The notes: generated by a model not told the origin, from the letters alone. Shown: positions 52,154 through 64,000, counted from the stretch's first letter. The stretch is DNA of 64,000 nucleotides from Littorina saxatilis (GCF_037325665.1 NC_090261.1:69440036-69504035); one strand, 5' to 3'. Program-made: numbers and translations.

Positions 52154-53045
52154 AGGCCTTGATATCTGTCAAACAGTTCACAGGACTCATGCAAGGCTCA
52201 ACTTACAGACTTCCTAGCCTTTTGCTTATTATTCAAAGGCTGCCTTTTTTTCCCTTTTTTTCTTGTGCTTTTAATATTTTTGTTATGGCATTATCAGGTT
52301 GTGACAATCATATGCATATATATATACTCTGGGCTTCCATAATTAATAACTTTATTTTAACAGGAATGTACTGTTGAAAAGTCTGTGTTTTTTTATTGTG
52401 CCTTGAAGATGGTCAGCCGTCTGAAATGTCTGTCTTCTAGTCTGTTTGTGATTTTGTTTGCGCTGGGGAAATTGTGAAGTACTGCGAGTCATGGGTTGAT
52501 AGGGGAAAACAAAGAAAGGCAAACATTTATATTCAAGACTGACCTGAAAATATCTACCCTAAAAAAGAAAAATCACGGAAAAAAAGGAAATTCGAAAAAA
52601 TAGCACCCCCCCCCCCCCCCCCCCCTCCAAAAACGTCTGTTACGGGAAACATGTAAGCTGATGGGAAGAGGTTTTGTTTTAAAGAGAAAGACGTCGGGCT
52701 ATACGTACAGCTGTGTTATTTGTGAATTAGCAATGATGACTTGTTTAGTGCCATCGTGTACATTTAGCAGTAATGTTGATTGTATTATGCGTATGCATAT
52801 GAAGAGTAAATTTTCAATTAAGAGATTATGAAATGGTGATTGAATCTCACGTTATTGGACTAGAATGCGCTTTAATTAGTGTTTACTTTCCACCATTTAG
52901 TATTATATGGGAATCAGGTACATACAGCAGAAAAACATTCCTTATCTTTTGTGAGACTGTACTTATATGGGGTTGGATATGATCTTGATTTTGTAACAAT
53001 ATACTGTATACTTTATTCCAGAATAAATCATTGTATGATCTGAGA
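52154..53045 (+). other. Probable 3' UTR of GSTZ1
   Basis: AT-rich unique sequence from the stop codon to just past AATAAA at 53022. Contains a poly-C run near 52605. Confidence 0.6.
53022..53027 (+). terminator. AATAAA polyadenylation signal, GSTZ1
   Basis: Canonical hexamer followed by T/G-rich sequence (TTTTTGTATGACTGTG) about 20 bp later, the usual downstream element. Confidence 0.65.
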
Positions 53046-53113
53046 TGTTTTTGTATGACTGTGTTTTTTCTGTTCTGTTTTGCTCTTTGCAGTGAAAGAA
53101 ACGTTATTCTTTA

Positions 53114-54283
53114 TGTAGTGGAGGAGTGGAAGGGGTAGTAGTAGATACACGAAGCCCAAGTCCAAGCGTCTTGTTTCAACTTTTTATTCAAGAAAACAAT
53201 GCAAGGAAACGTAGAGGCCGAAGGCGAAACCCGTAGACAGCAAAGCAAGTGTAGTGTCGTGTTCAGCTGCTAGGAGCGAATGCATGCTCATGCCGGTGTC
53301 CGGCCTATACTTATAGCCCCGGCGCGGACTGCACAGAAAGCACCGTCCGCCGAGAATAAAAATCGCCTGAATACGGCCAGAAACACGGAATCTGTGTTTC
53401 TTACACTTGCTTTACCCTACGTTATTTAAACAAATACATAACCAATCATAACAAACAATACATCAAATTAAAGCTACGACCTTTAGCTTTCTATTGCAAT
53501 AGATCACATTTCGTAAAAATTTATATTTATTTAGTAGGATGCAAAAACAATGGTCCTAGTGAAGGCACTGAACCAACTTCAGTGCAGAAAATTACAAAAC
53601 TCTCTAAACTGGAATAATGGACAAATTCATAAATCATACAGATAAAAAGAAGAACCCTAGACAAACATCATGATATGCGTTACTTGGGGGAAAATTATAC
53701 ATTGACTTAGTACGAAGCGGTAAAGTCCGAAAGTAAATGGAATCGGCTAAATTCCTGCGCGAGTACCTGTCTGCATAAATTAGCAATCTTTGCAGAGGAA
53801 CCAAGCATCACTCATTACAACCAAATCCTTATAAACAAACTAAAATCATATGCAACATAGGTACGGGATATGTAATAGTGATACAAAAATGACAAAACAA
53901 TGATTGAAAAGACAAAGATGAGTTTGTGAGAATCAATTTCTCTCGACGATACATGAAAACCGGTCAAGGTCAGAGTGACGCTTTGGTCAGTTCGAAGCAT
54001 TATCGTAAATAACACAATAATATGCAGCCATCCAGCCTAATCAGTGACTTCTATGCAAACCTAAATATAATTAGGACCGTATCAAAGATAAAAGGGACTT
54101 TGAAAGATAGAAGTTAGGTAGATATATAAAGAAAGGTATTGTATTAGAATTTGCGCCGGCAAGGTGCGCGCGCATCATCGTATCGTCTGCTATGGGATGG
54201 GTGATCCCCTTTGTGCTGTACACAAGGCTGTTTCGCTATGCGATGATTAGAGTGTTTAGGGTAGCGAAGTGCACTTTGCTACA
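53114..54283. mobile_element. Candidate solo LTR
   Basis: A 1.17-kb stretch starting TGTAGTGG and ending GCTACA, bounded on both sides by TTTA (53110-53113 and 54284-54287). A 5'-TG...CA-3' stretch with a short flanking duplication and no internal coding fits a solo LTR of a Gypsy- or BEL-like fossil. The family is not determined and the call rests on the ends alone. Confidence 0.4.
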
Positions 54284-54330
<47 letters not shown>

Positions 54331-54668
54331 GTTTCTGATCTCTGCACTGGGTAAATGTCCTATTTGTCAACAATGTTTGTTGGAAAAGATGCCCAAGATC
54401 CCCTCCCTCCTAAAAGTATCAGTCCGGTTTACCATGTCCAAGATACACAATAATTATACACAGGTAAAAATGTGTCTGCATAAACTCACTGAATAGAACT
54501 GAAAATAAAACGTATAAGGGACAGACAATGACGCCTCCCTGGTAAGGTTTTTGGACTATGGACAGACAACCCCTGTTTGGCAACTGCGGTTATCTCCCTT
54601 CCAGCGAGCATTGCGACCGAAAGCATCGTCTGCCTCGTGTGTTCTGCACACCAAATATAGTTGTCACC
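54284..54668 (+). other. Upstream region and leader of DTD1
   Basis: A (TG)n tract at 54287-54328, then unique sequence. No TATA box was seen near the start codon. Promoter position unknown. Confidence 0.4.
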
Positions 54669-57435
54669 ATGAAGGCTCTTGTTCAAAGGGTGATGAAAGC
54701 AAGTGTGTCTGGTAAGAAAATCGAGATTGCAGATCTCAGATAGTTCATACTTGTAATTCTTCTGTGAGAATTTGAAGGTTAAAGCGTTTGGGTGGATGAG
54801 TGGAAATGTGTGTCTGCTTTACTGGAACTTTAGAAAGTGATTTCTGAGAAACGTGGGTATGCTTGCCTTTACATGTTATGCTGGCATAGCTTGTACCTAA
54901 TACACACACACTGAAGTAAACTGATTTCAGTTTCGATCAATGTTGATGAACAAGCTGCCTGTGATGTATGTGAAACTTAAACAAGTCAGCATGTTTTTCC
55001 GGAATATCATCTAAAAACTTGTAATTCAAATCCCAGCTGCCTGGAGTTCCTATAGATTATACCGTTCTGCTGTGATGGAGTTATAAAATATTGTGTTTGG
55101 GAGTGTGCATAGGCAGAGGTCTATAATCGTACGAAAGGTGATTGAATATTCAAAGAAACTTAGATTTACCCTTATTTCAAAAGACAGTCATGGTTCAGCA
55201 TCTGAACATTATTGTTTCTCTTTTTTTCAGTTGGAGATGAAGTGGTCAGCTCAGTTGGAAAGGGTTTGTGTGTTTTGATCGGTATCTCCAGGTACGACAC
55301 ACCAAAAGAGATGGAATATATGTGAGTGTACTATCAGTTCATTTGAAATCAACTCAAATCACTATGTTAATTATGCACATGTATGTGTGTGTAGTCGTTT
55401 TTTTTGTTTTCCAACTGAAGTGCAGTTATTCTGTATGTTTTGAAGTGTTATACTATAGTTACACTGTATGTTATTTCATATTTGATTGATTCATTTTGCT
55501 GCATTTCATTCTGGTATTGTTCTTTTTTTGTGTGCTTAATGCTGTTTCCTTTTTCGTTTTCTGTCAAATATATGCAGCAAATTAGCTGCTTAATTATGCT
55601 TGCATTTAGTTGCTGGGTCCTAAACTTTTGTACATCTTACCACAGTCACTTCGTTGTTTAGATCTTTGTACATGTACAAATACTGTCTGCATTTTGCAGA
55701 GTGCGGAAGATATTGAACCTGAGATTGTTTGATGATGACAGTGGAAAAAGATGGAGCAAAAGTGTAGTGGACAAAGACTTTGAGGTGCTGTGTGTCAGTC
55801 AGGTATGGTTACTTTGTTCACATTTAATGTGTAAATAAAATATATTTGTTTATGTATTCATGTTTTGGTTCATCATCGACGGGCGCAGTGGCGTGGTGGT
55901 AAGACGTCGGCCTCCTAATCCGGAGGTCGTGAGTTCGAATCCCGGTTACTGCCGCCTGCATGGTGGGTTAAGAGTGGAGATTTTTCTGATCTCCCAGGTC
56001 AACTAATGTCCAGACCTGCTAGTGACTTAACCCCCTTCGGGTGTACACGCAAGCACAAGACCAAGTGCGCACGGAAAAGATCCTGTAATCCATGTCAGTT
56101 CGGTGGGTTATGAAAACACGAACATACCCAGCATGCCTACTCAACGAAAGCGGAGTGAAGCTCACTATGCTCTCAGAGCATAGTGTGGGGAACCCAAATG
56201 GGCAAACGAGCTCACACGTAACCAGACAAATCTGGAACGCTGAAGAAGAAGAAGAAGAAAGAAGGTTCATCATCAATTCACTTATCAATTATTTAATGTG
56301 TGTGTGTGTGTGTAACTGTTTATTTGTGGAAAATGTCAGAAGTCATCAGTAATATAGAGCAAGATTTCAGTGGGTTTAAACAAAAATAATTATTTCTCTA
56401 TTCTGTGATTGTTCAGTTTTATTGGGAACTTTCCAATGTTTGAATTATGTGTGATGTTTTAATGTTTTCCAGCTGTCTATCATAGACCTTATTATGGACT
56501 TCCTGCAAAGTTACATATCGATCAAAACTGAAACAATTTTGTGTGCACAATTCTATACAAAAAAAAAGTATGCCCAACCCATTTGATTGATAAATGTCAT
56601 AAAAACAGCCTAGGGACGTAGGGTATTTTTTTCCAAGTTGAAATTTTCTGTTTTCAGTTTACATTGAATGTGACATTGAAAGGCAACAAGCCTGATTTCC
56701 ACGAAGCCATGGGCCCAGATCTTTCTCAGCAGTTTTACAACACTTTTCTTGATCAGCTCAAAGCTGCCTACAAGCCAGAAAAGATCAAAGGTACTGGGTA
56801 TCTGCTTTTGCCAGTAGATGGTAGTTTTGTTTGTTTATGCATAAGTTACTTCAGGGTTGTGTGAATCAACCTGTGGTTGTTGTTTTTATCCCACAGGTGA
56901 TAAACACTGGTTTATAAGTAGGAAGAAAGCATGTCAGAGTACGGCAACCCCCATATACTGTTCTTGCTTAAAGTAGCAAGGCTAGGCAATTTTTTTGTGG
57001 GTACACTGTATATATGAGTGAGTGAGTGAGAGACGGGCACAGTGGCGTGGTGGTAAGACGTCGGCCTCCTAATCGGGAGGTCATGAGTTCGAATCCCGGT
57101 CGCTGCCGCCTGGTGGGTTAAGAGTGGAGATTTTTCCGATCTCCCAGGTCAACTTATGTGCAGACCTGCTAGTGACTTAACCCTCTTCGTGTGTACACGC
57201 AAGCACAAGACCAAGTACGCACGGAAAAGATCCTGTAATCCATGTCGGAGTTCGGTGGGTTATGGAAACACGAAAATACCCAGCATGCCTACTCAACGAA
57301 AGCGGAGTGAGCTGACTATGCTCTCAGAGTATAGTGTGGGGAACCCAAATGGGCAAACGCGCTCACACGTAACCAGAAAATTCTGGAACGCTGAAGAAGA
57401 AGAAGAAGAGTGAGTGAGAATGTGTGTGTGTGTTG

Positions 57436-57469
<34 letters not shown>

Positions 57470-58563
57470 ATGCACTGTGTGTACATGCTTGTGTGGGTGT
57501 GTGCGTGCGCACTGAATGTACAGGCTTGTGTGCATTGTAATGTATACGTGTAGACAGTCTTACTCAATGAATTGTGGATGCAGATCTTTTTCTAAAAACA
57601 CGGGGGTATTATCTGTGCAGATGGTCAGTTTGGAGCATACATGCAGGTCAGCATACAGAATGATGGGCCAGTGACCATTCCCCTGGAGGCAGTGCCTGCA
57701 GTGGTCAGTATGATCTGTCGTTACACAGCCTCAGGCCATTTACCCCCATGGCATGGAAAGTAACTCCTGCAAGTTTTCCGAAATTATAAATGCTCAAACT
57801 TCACAAGAAGCCAGTAGAAATGTATGTGTCTTAGGTATTGTCGGTATCATTGTGTTAGCAGGTGTTTGATCGATCTGCATTCGGGTGCTCGAGCGTGCTC
57901 TGGTGAAATGAGGGTTAGGCCAGTTGTGCATGGTGTAACAGCTGTGTTTTGACTACACTGTTCAGGAAATATTTTGCAGCTTAAAAATGGTCTTGCCAAA
58001 AACAATGTCTAAAAATGTCCAGAACGCTCAACTTGAAATGCTCAACAGGCGACAAAAAAAACCATTTCAATACTTCAATCTTTATTATATGCTTTCTTAA
58101 GAATAGGTTGACTCACATCCCAACACATTTATGGAACCCCTCTTTAAGTGCAGACTTGACTAAGCTAACCGAGACATTCATGGAACCCCTCTTTATGTGC
58201 AGACTTGACTAAGCTAACCGAGACATTTATGGAACCCCTCTTTATGTGCAGACTTGACTAAGCTAACCGAGACATTTATGGAACCCCTCTTTATGTGCAG
58301 ACTTGATGAAGCTAACCGAGACATTTATGGAACCCCTCTTTATGTGCAGACTTGACTAAGCTAACCGAGACATTTATAGAACCCCTCTTTATGTGCAGAC
58401 TTGATGAAGCTAACCGAGACATTTATGGAACCCCTCTTTATGTGCAGACTTGACTAAGCTAACCGAGACATTTAACATGTGTTTGCAGCCACCAAAGGCC
58501 GACAAAAAGAAGGACTGCGGTGACCAGAACTCAGCAGCAGCAGAACCAGCATCACCTGTATGA
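54669..58563 (+). CDS. DTD1: D-aminoacyl-tRNA deacylase (DTD)
   Basis: Homodimeric proofreading enzyme that frees tRNAs mischarged with D-amino acids (and glycine on tRNA-Ala). Six exons: 54669-54711, 55231-55321, 55700-55802, 56658-56790, 57621-57703 and 58489-58563. They give 175 residues (human 209, many invertebrates about 150-170), with all junctions GT-AG and in frame. Hallmarks are MKALVQRVMKASV at the start, the SQFTL motif near residue 80 and NDGPVT near 140, which carries the cross-subunit Gly-cisPro that screens chirality. The last exon codes for a lysine- then alanine/proline-rich tail outside the catalytic fold. Two SINEs and a 49-bp minisatellite lie in its introns. Confidence 0.95.
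55877..56260 (+). mobile_element. tRNA-headed SINE with (GAA)n tail, copy 1
   Basis: Head A-box GTGGCGTGGTGGTAAGACG and B-box GAGTTCGAATCCC, the CAAGACCAAGTGCGCACGG body, and tail (GAA)4. In DTD1 intron 3. Confidence 0.85.
57032..57412 (+). mobile_element. tRNA-headed SINE with (GAA)n tail, copy 2
   Basis: Very close to the copy at 55877-56260, same orientation. A GTGAGTGAGTGAGA-like tract lies on the left, and GTGAGTGAG recurs on the right, a possible target duplication. In DTD1 intron 4. Confidence 0.85.
58125..58467. repeat. 49-bp minisatellite, seven units, beside the DTD1 exon 6 acceptor
   Basis: Each unit reads ACATTTATGG...CCCCTCTTTATGTGCAG...CTAACCGAG. The pyrimidine tract plus GCAG gives an acceptor-like site in each. 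An eighth partial unit (ACATTTA) runs straight into the true acceptor at 58488. Confidence 0.95.
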
Positions 58564-59574
58564 TACCTATACTGTTTTAGCTACTTGTAAATATATGTAA
58601 ACCTATTTGTTTGTTTCCTAATGAAATGTGAATTCTTGATAAAAAGTTGTGTGTGTGTGTTCTAAAGAGAGAGAGAGAGAGTGTGTGTGTGTGTGTGTTA
58701 CAGACAGAGCTAGACAGAGAGAGAGAGAGGAGACAGGAGCTGTGTATACGCCTGAATGGGAAGACTACCAAACTCATTTTTCAAGCATTTTATTCAAATT
58801 TTCTTTTTAAATATTTGTGGTGAACACTAGACTAGATATGTATCACACAGCGGCATTCCCAAAACTTGCATCAGCATTAACAAGTGAATAAGAAAATCAA
58901 ACAAAGCAAAGAACTACATTTGAAAAAGTCAACAAAATATTTCATATAAATGTGTCCCGGATGAACAAAAACTTACACTGCAAAAATGAACCCCAAAATA
59001 TATAAGTTCCAAAATGGACAAATGCATCTGACTAACAAACAAATACATGTACCTCTGAATTCAAATAAATTACACATTTGTTTACCCATAGCCCTCAATT
59101 TTACAGAACACATGCACACACCATATATGAATCACACTCTCAAGAGCTGCCTGTTATTTGCAAATGCCCATGAACATGAAATTTCATGTTTGAAGTGTGT
59201 GCATGATACATGAATCAGCATTCTAAGCAATAGACTACGTAGATACACAACCCGACAGTATAAACATTACAGTCTCTACCACAAGCAATAAACCTGCAGT
59301 ACATGTACCACCAAACACCGATATAATGTGTCTAAACATAGATATTTGAGCTTTTTGTGAAGTCTATACTGGCCATCTGGTTAAAATATCAAGCAGTATA
59401 AGTGCTGATTTTCTATCAAAGAGTCTCCTGATGGGTTGCATGTATTTTATGACGGCTAACTCACAGAGGGCAACATGCATGTGTCTACAGCCAATACAGC
59501 TGAAGGCAGTGGTCTGCCTTGTTACATTAGCAATGAACGAACTCTATGCATTGCAACATGTTCGTTGTCATTGT

Positions 59575-59760
59575 AATAGACGAAATCCGAAAATAACTTG
59601 TCAGATTTGTATGGGTTGACAGGAGCATGTGTTTCAAACACACCCCTCGCTAGTGATTGGCCGCTTCAATGTTTGTCAGAGAAAACAAAAGGGTATTCAC
59701 TATTCCACAACCCATTCAAACCTGAAAGTCTATTTGTACAGATTTTCTTGACTTCTTAAA
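59575..59760. mobile_element. GGGTTTGTATGGGTTG palindromic element, diverged copy 2
   Basis: CAGATTTGTATGGGTTG on the left and CACAACCCATTCAAACC on the right form the arms. It also shares AACACACCCCTCGCTAGTGATTGG with the copy at 22527. Confidence 0.6.
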
Positions 59761-60128
59761 ATTGATCTAACAAGACTGAAAGTACAAACGAAGAGCAATT
59801 TTCAAAAAACAACCACGCATACTTGGTTGGAATGTGGAATGAAAATGGACAGGGGGGGGATATTTTTGTTCTCACAAAAATCAACCCAAAACACAAAGCC
59901 TCACATAAATGAATCATAACTTATATCCTACATGTATTTACATTTTATACTGTATATTTATTTGTGCAAAGAGGTATCAAGAAGTTCATCTAGTCTTCTG
60001 AAGCTGAAACATTTCTGAGCCTTGCAACTTGAGGAAATCCAACGTGAAATTGTTCAACAAGTGCATGAATGAGGTAGCAAAAAATTGATCATTTCTGAAA
60101 AGTGCTGACAAGCAAACAGACATTGTTT

Positions 60129-60346
60129 GGAAATAACTTCCCAGGTTTGTATGGGTTGTGAAAGAGTGAATACCCTTGCTTTTAGTGAGGCAAACTTTCC
60201 CATGTGGCAATTATTATAGGCCATTCACTAGCATGGGGTGTGTCTGAAACACGTGGACAAGGAGCACGTGTAGAAAGCTTGCCTCAATAAAAGTAAGAGT
60301 ATTCACTCTTTCACAACCCATACAAACCCGACAGTTATTTCCACAG
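60129..60346. mobile_element. GGGTTTGTATGGGTTG palindromic element, best copy
   Basis: Arms of about 55 bp: GGAAATAACTTCCCAGGTTTG on the left and its mirror ending GTTATTTCC on the right, both with AGAGTGAATAC. Length about 218 bp, non-coding. Confidence 0.75.
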
Positions 60347-60699
60347 TTCGTCTATTGCTTCTGAGCTCTGTCATTGCTTTCAATCATATATTATTACTGT
60401 AGCCATTTTTTGCGGATGGACAGAAAGGTGGCTATCCACTATCCACCAGTTTTGCTGAACACAAAGCTTGTCAGAGACATACAAAATAAAATAACTCCAC
60501 CATAGTTGGATGGTGAACACACATACGAGACAGAAAGAATCAATGCGGATTGAGTCAAACAGTGCAGCGCCCAACCTCTCACCAGCACTAACAAATAGCC
60601 CTTCAAAGGAACAAATCAAATGAAAATGTTCATCAGTTTCTTTAGCGGAAGTCTTCTTCTTCGTTCATGGGCTTAGAATTAGATTCCCACGTTCACTCA

Positions 60700-60892
60700 T
60701 GTTTTTCGCACAAGTGGATTTTTACGTGTATGACCGTTTTTACCCTGCCATTCAGGCAACATACCCGGTACGCCAATTTCGGGGGAGGCATGCTGGATAT
60801 TTTCGTGTTTCTATAACCCACCGAACTCTGACATGGATTACAGGATCTTTTCCGTGCGCACTTGGTCTTGTGCTTAGCGGAAGACCATACAA
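60700..60892 (-). repeat. Partial SINE 3' body
   Basis: Matches the 3' body of the SINE at 14505-14850 (the ACCCACCGAACTCTGACATG and TTTTTACGTGTATGACCG blocks), without the tRNA-like head. Confidence 0.7.
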
Positions 60893-61111
60893 GTGAAATC
60901 TGCGCCAATACTTCTCATTTTCAGGGGAAGAAACACCCACTTTTGTGCATACATTGTACCTCCCACTGATGCGTGTGGGTCGACTTGGGACATGAGCAGA
61001 TAGTTTCGAGATCCTGGAACAATCTCAAAGGACAGAAAATAAAGAGTAGAAAAAGGACGTAGTGAGGCCACCCACCTACCAGTCATATCGAGATCATGAC
61101 CAAGAAAAGAG

Positions 61112-61300
61112 CCAAGGACGCCTTAAACTTCCAACACCTTAAACTTCCAACGCCTTAAACTTCCAACGCCTTAAACTTCCAACGCCTTAAACTTCTAACG
61201 CCTTAAACTTCCAACGCCTTAAACTTCCAACGCCTTAAACTTCCAACGCCTTAAACTTCCAACGCCTTAAACTTCCAACGCCTTAAACTTCCAAACATTG
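61112..61300. repeat. 17-bp tandem repeat, about eleven copies
   Basis: Unit CTTAAACTTCCAACGCC, almost invariant over eleven copies. Confidence 0.95.
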
Positions 61301-61435
61301 CCCACATTTGTATGGCACTTTAAGCAATTTTGCCAAAGAAGGTCCAAGCAACAACCCTTTCGTCAGTAGTAATATTGAGAAGCACTGGCCATCTTTTTTT
61401 TTTTTTTAACTTGTAGTGACCCAACAGTATATGTC

Positions 61436-61601
61436 CACACAGTCTGTTAACTGAACAGAGTTTGATACACATGCCTGTGCTTTAACAGGCAAGGTCATCG
61501 AAGGTACCAGTGTATTGCCACACAGTGTTAACTGAACAGAGTTTGATACACATGCCTGTGCTTTAACAGGCAAGGTCATCGAAGGTACCAGTGTATTGCC
61601 A
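61436..61601. repeat. Tandem duplication of about 83 bp
   Basis: Two nearly identical copies of a block holding GTTAACTGAACAGAGTTTG and AAGGTCATCGAAGGTACC. Confidence 0.9.
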
Positions 61602-62109
61602 AAGAAAGCAAAAGAGATCCTCCTCGCAGTCACACCCTTCAAGATTTTCTTCCACCATGTTTTCCTCAGACAAGCAACTCACTTCAGACTGAAGTTTGAA
61701 CTGATAGTTTGAAGGAGTAACATTTACAAAAAGTATAGTTGTGGCACTTTTTAACAACAATCTTCAACAATAAAATCAACAAAAGGAGGCATATGAACCT
61801 CTTCCATTCGGCCACCAAAGCATATGACGTACATGTACCACACAGGAAAAAACACCTCTCTTTAGCGTAGATTATGTTATTTTCAATGCTGCATGGTTTC
61901 AATCAGTATGAGCAGGTACACGCACTGATTCGTCCATAAGCAATGTTTATAAATTGTCTACCTTACTGGACTCTTTCTTCCGTATCATGTTTTTAAACGC
62001 TCATGTGAAACTTAACAGCTGTGCAGATTCCAACGGCTTTGGTGATTTTATCAACACTCGGCATGTAACCCTCTCAACCATTACTGCCTCGTCAAGAATG
62101 TCATTTTGG

Positions 62110-62158
<49 letters not shown>
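62110..62158. repeat. CA microsatellite
   Basis: (CA)n of about 48 bp followed by pyrimidine-rich sequence. Confidence 0.95.
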
Positions 62159-62161
<3 letters not shown>

Positions 62162-62258
62162 CTTTCTCAATCTCTCTCTCCCACATCCACACCCATCACC
62201 CTTGCTCTTTAAACACAAATCAATGTTCCCACTCAAACAGGTAAACGCCACTGTATAA

Positions 62259-63184
62259 TTAATCTTTCCAGGGATAAATTTCTTTGATATCCCAGAGCTG
62301 GGTGGGGGCAGAGGGGTCACAAGATTTGAGGTGAAGGAGGTTGTCTTCTCCGATGTCTACACATTTGTCCACATCAACATTGCGAATCAACCCGGTATTC
62401 TGCAACAAGAAAAAAAGTTCATGTCACTGGCATCTAAAACGTCAACACTGTTGCAAAAACATATCTGCACTACTGAGACTTTACTGACCTGTGAGAGTCG
62501 ATAAAGAAATGTTTTGAATCCTACAACAAACGTCCTTGTTTCTTTCTCATGCAGGAGCAGTCAAGTTTCTTGCTCTTGACGTGTGTGTGTGTGTATATGT
62601 GTGTGTGTCTGCATGATGTTGAAGACAGCTTATGTTCCATTGTCTTTTCTGTCTTACTTTTTGATATCGATTGCTGAGCAACTTGGTGTTCTTCTACATT
62701 CCCTCATGCACTGCCTAAAAACTGTACTACGGACAATTTTACAGATTGTTTGCTGACGTGAGCTCTGGACAGTAATAAATCAACTGCAGCAGTCATCGAC
62801 CAAAATACAACTTTTCTTGGCCGGTGATAGAGATGCACTTTCGCGCATGTAAAAAGATGGTGGTGTGAGCCAAAGCGACACAATGTTTCTATAGATCAGC
62901 AGGTGCAGTCTTAAATTAGAACTCGCTCATAAGAAATCCCGTTGAGATTCCTGCCTGTTTGATACAATTAAATCAAAACTATTAAGAAATCTTCTTTCTA
63001 TGTCTTCAAATGCTTTTCTTAAAGGAGAAGCAGAATAAAGAAAATAAAGATTGCCTACCTCGTCCCATTTCCAAGGTCCAGCAGGTTCTACGTCGCAGCG
63101 TCTGATGTGTATGGTATCTCCGTTCTCTGTTCTCAGACACCACTCTCCAGTTCCTATCTGGCCTTTCTCGTTCAGCCGGTAGTA
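62259..63184 (-). CDS. C-terminal ricin-type lectin domain, probable polypeptide GalNAc transferase (partial)
   Basis: Two exons on the - strand, 63184-63059 and 62399-62259 (stop at 62261-62259), join in frame to give 88 residues. The rest of the gene lies beyond the right edge. The sequence forms two ricin B repeats: WCLRTENGDTIHIRRCD...GPWKWD and KCVDIGEDNLLHLKSCD...TQLWDI. They have the Cys-Leu/Val, Cys-Asp and Q-x-W marks of a beta-trefoil. In animals such a tail most often ends Golgi polypeptide N-acetylgalactosaminyltransferases, where it guides the enzyme to already glycosylated mucin-type substrates. The catalytic domain is not in the window, so a different lectin-tailed enzyme is possible. 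Confidence 0.7.
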
Positions 63185-64000
63185 CTGTGTCACACAAATG
63201 TAGCCATTCAACAAGCATGGAACGATGAAAGTTACAGGTTTGTTCATTCACTCCCTCGTATTGTCCAAGTTGCAAGAAGACCTCTTATTTTTCACATTTA
63301 GTGCACTTACGCCCGTCTAAACACTCACCCACATGCTTCAAATTGACATCCTACAAACAGTATACATCATGAAAACTAACTGCGGCTCCAGTGGGACCAA
63401 GGGATTTTGTTTTGTTTTGTACAGAGCTAATCTGACCACAGATCAAAGAGGCAAGTTCCACTGAAGAAAATTGACAACAAAATCATGACAGGCAATACCT
63501 GGTTGGACAAATACGTGCCCAATAGATGACCTCCAAAAATAACTCTGTCGACTGTGTATGGGTTCTTAAAGAGTGAATACTCTTGCTTTAATGAGGCAAG
63601 CTTAAGGGCAGGTGGGCCAGTGCACTATGTTGTTTTTTAATTTGAATGTTTTATTTTGTTTGAATGTTATTTTATGAAAGTAATGAATAAACAATGATAA
63701 ATGAGTCACTTTTTGTATTTTGGGTTGCTGGTTTTTGTTTTATGCGACAAAAACAGTCAAAAACAGACATAACTGGAGTACAGGGGGAAAATAATATTTC
63801 AGCAGATATGATTGTCACACTTCTAATTATTGTTATATTTTATCTTTCTGGGTATGCTCTAGGGGATTACGAAGCAGATTTTGATTATTATATTTATATT
63901 TGGAGTTAAGGGACATTTCTTTGTTACAACTGTCAAACTTTAGGGTAACCCCTGCAAAAATTTTGTTTGAAATAACCTGGTTATGACTGTGTGGCGGGAG
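63185..64000 (-). other. Intron of the lectin-tailed gene
   Basis: No further exon recognised before the window edge. Contains a fragment of the GGGTTTGTATGGGTTG element near 63532-63606. Confidence 0.45.

Larger units (their letters stand above)
58564..62258. other. Convergent intergenic region and 3' UTRs
   Basis: The 3' end of DTD1 lies at the left. On the - strand an AATAAA (plus-strand TTTATT at 58789-58794) could end the neighbouring - strand gene, implying a long 3' UTR. Repeats inside are listed separately. No coding region is supported. Confidence 0.4.

Noticed and set aside
61112-61300. CRISPR-like regular array
   Set aside because: Direct tandem repeat without spacers, in a eukaryotic context.

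Overview
The window reads as nuclear DNA of a repeat-rich invertebrate, most likely a marine gastropod mollusc. The protein-coding genes are broken into short exons with GT-AG introns. There are several tRNA-headed SINE families, an RNase H-bearing LINE, many small inverted-repeat elements and long microsatellites. The species is an inference from the repeat types and gene structures; nothing here fixes it.

Five host genes can be assembled exon by exon. From left to right they are: (1) an SLC25 mitochondrial carrier of the SLC25A45/47/48 group, + strand, 5 exons, 9012-23299; (2) POLR3F/RPC6, an RNA polymerase III subunit, - strand, 9 exons, 42656-25769; (3) GSTZ1, maleylacetoacetate isomerase/glutathione transferase zeta, + strand, 8 exons, 42934-52153; (4) DTD1, D-aminoacyl-tRNA deacylase, + strand, 6 exons, 54669-58563; (5) the two 3'-terminal exons of a ricin-lectin-tailed protein, probably a polypeptide GalNAc transferase, - strand, 63184-62259. 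The first four open reading frames are complete across every splice junction and close to the usual family lengths. POLR3F and GSTZ1 are divergent, with start codons 277 bp apart, so they probably share a promoter. The SLC25 gene and POLR3F converge tail to tail, as do DTD1 and the GalNAc-transferase-like gene.

Most of the rest is mobile DNA, much of it nested. Positions 1-8900 hold no recognisable gene, only repeats and unique sequence. Intron 3 of the SLC25 gene (7.5 kb) is a stack of inverted-repeat elements, SINEs and a 1.8-kb pyrimidine array whose unit looks like a splice acceptor. Intron 6 of POLR3F (11.0 kb) contains three tandem copies of a 0.8-1.1 kb repeat. One is split by an internally deleted LINE with target duplications (30390-32402). 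Another is split by a 4.9-kb element (32979-37874) with ~657-bp terminal inverted repeats and a 9-bp target duplication. That second element codes for a FEN1/XPG-like nuclease protein and is the best candidate for something not well described. Intron 7 of GSTZ1 carries two copies of an ~880-bp element also seen at 5.9 and 10.9 kb, plus a pair of inverted hairpin elements.

No rRNA, true tRNA, CRISPR array, operon or prokaryotic feature was seen. The tRNA-like stretches are all SINE heads.
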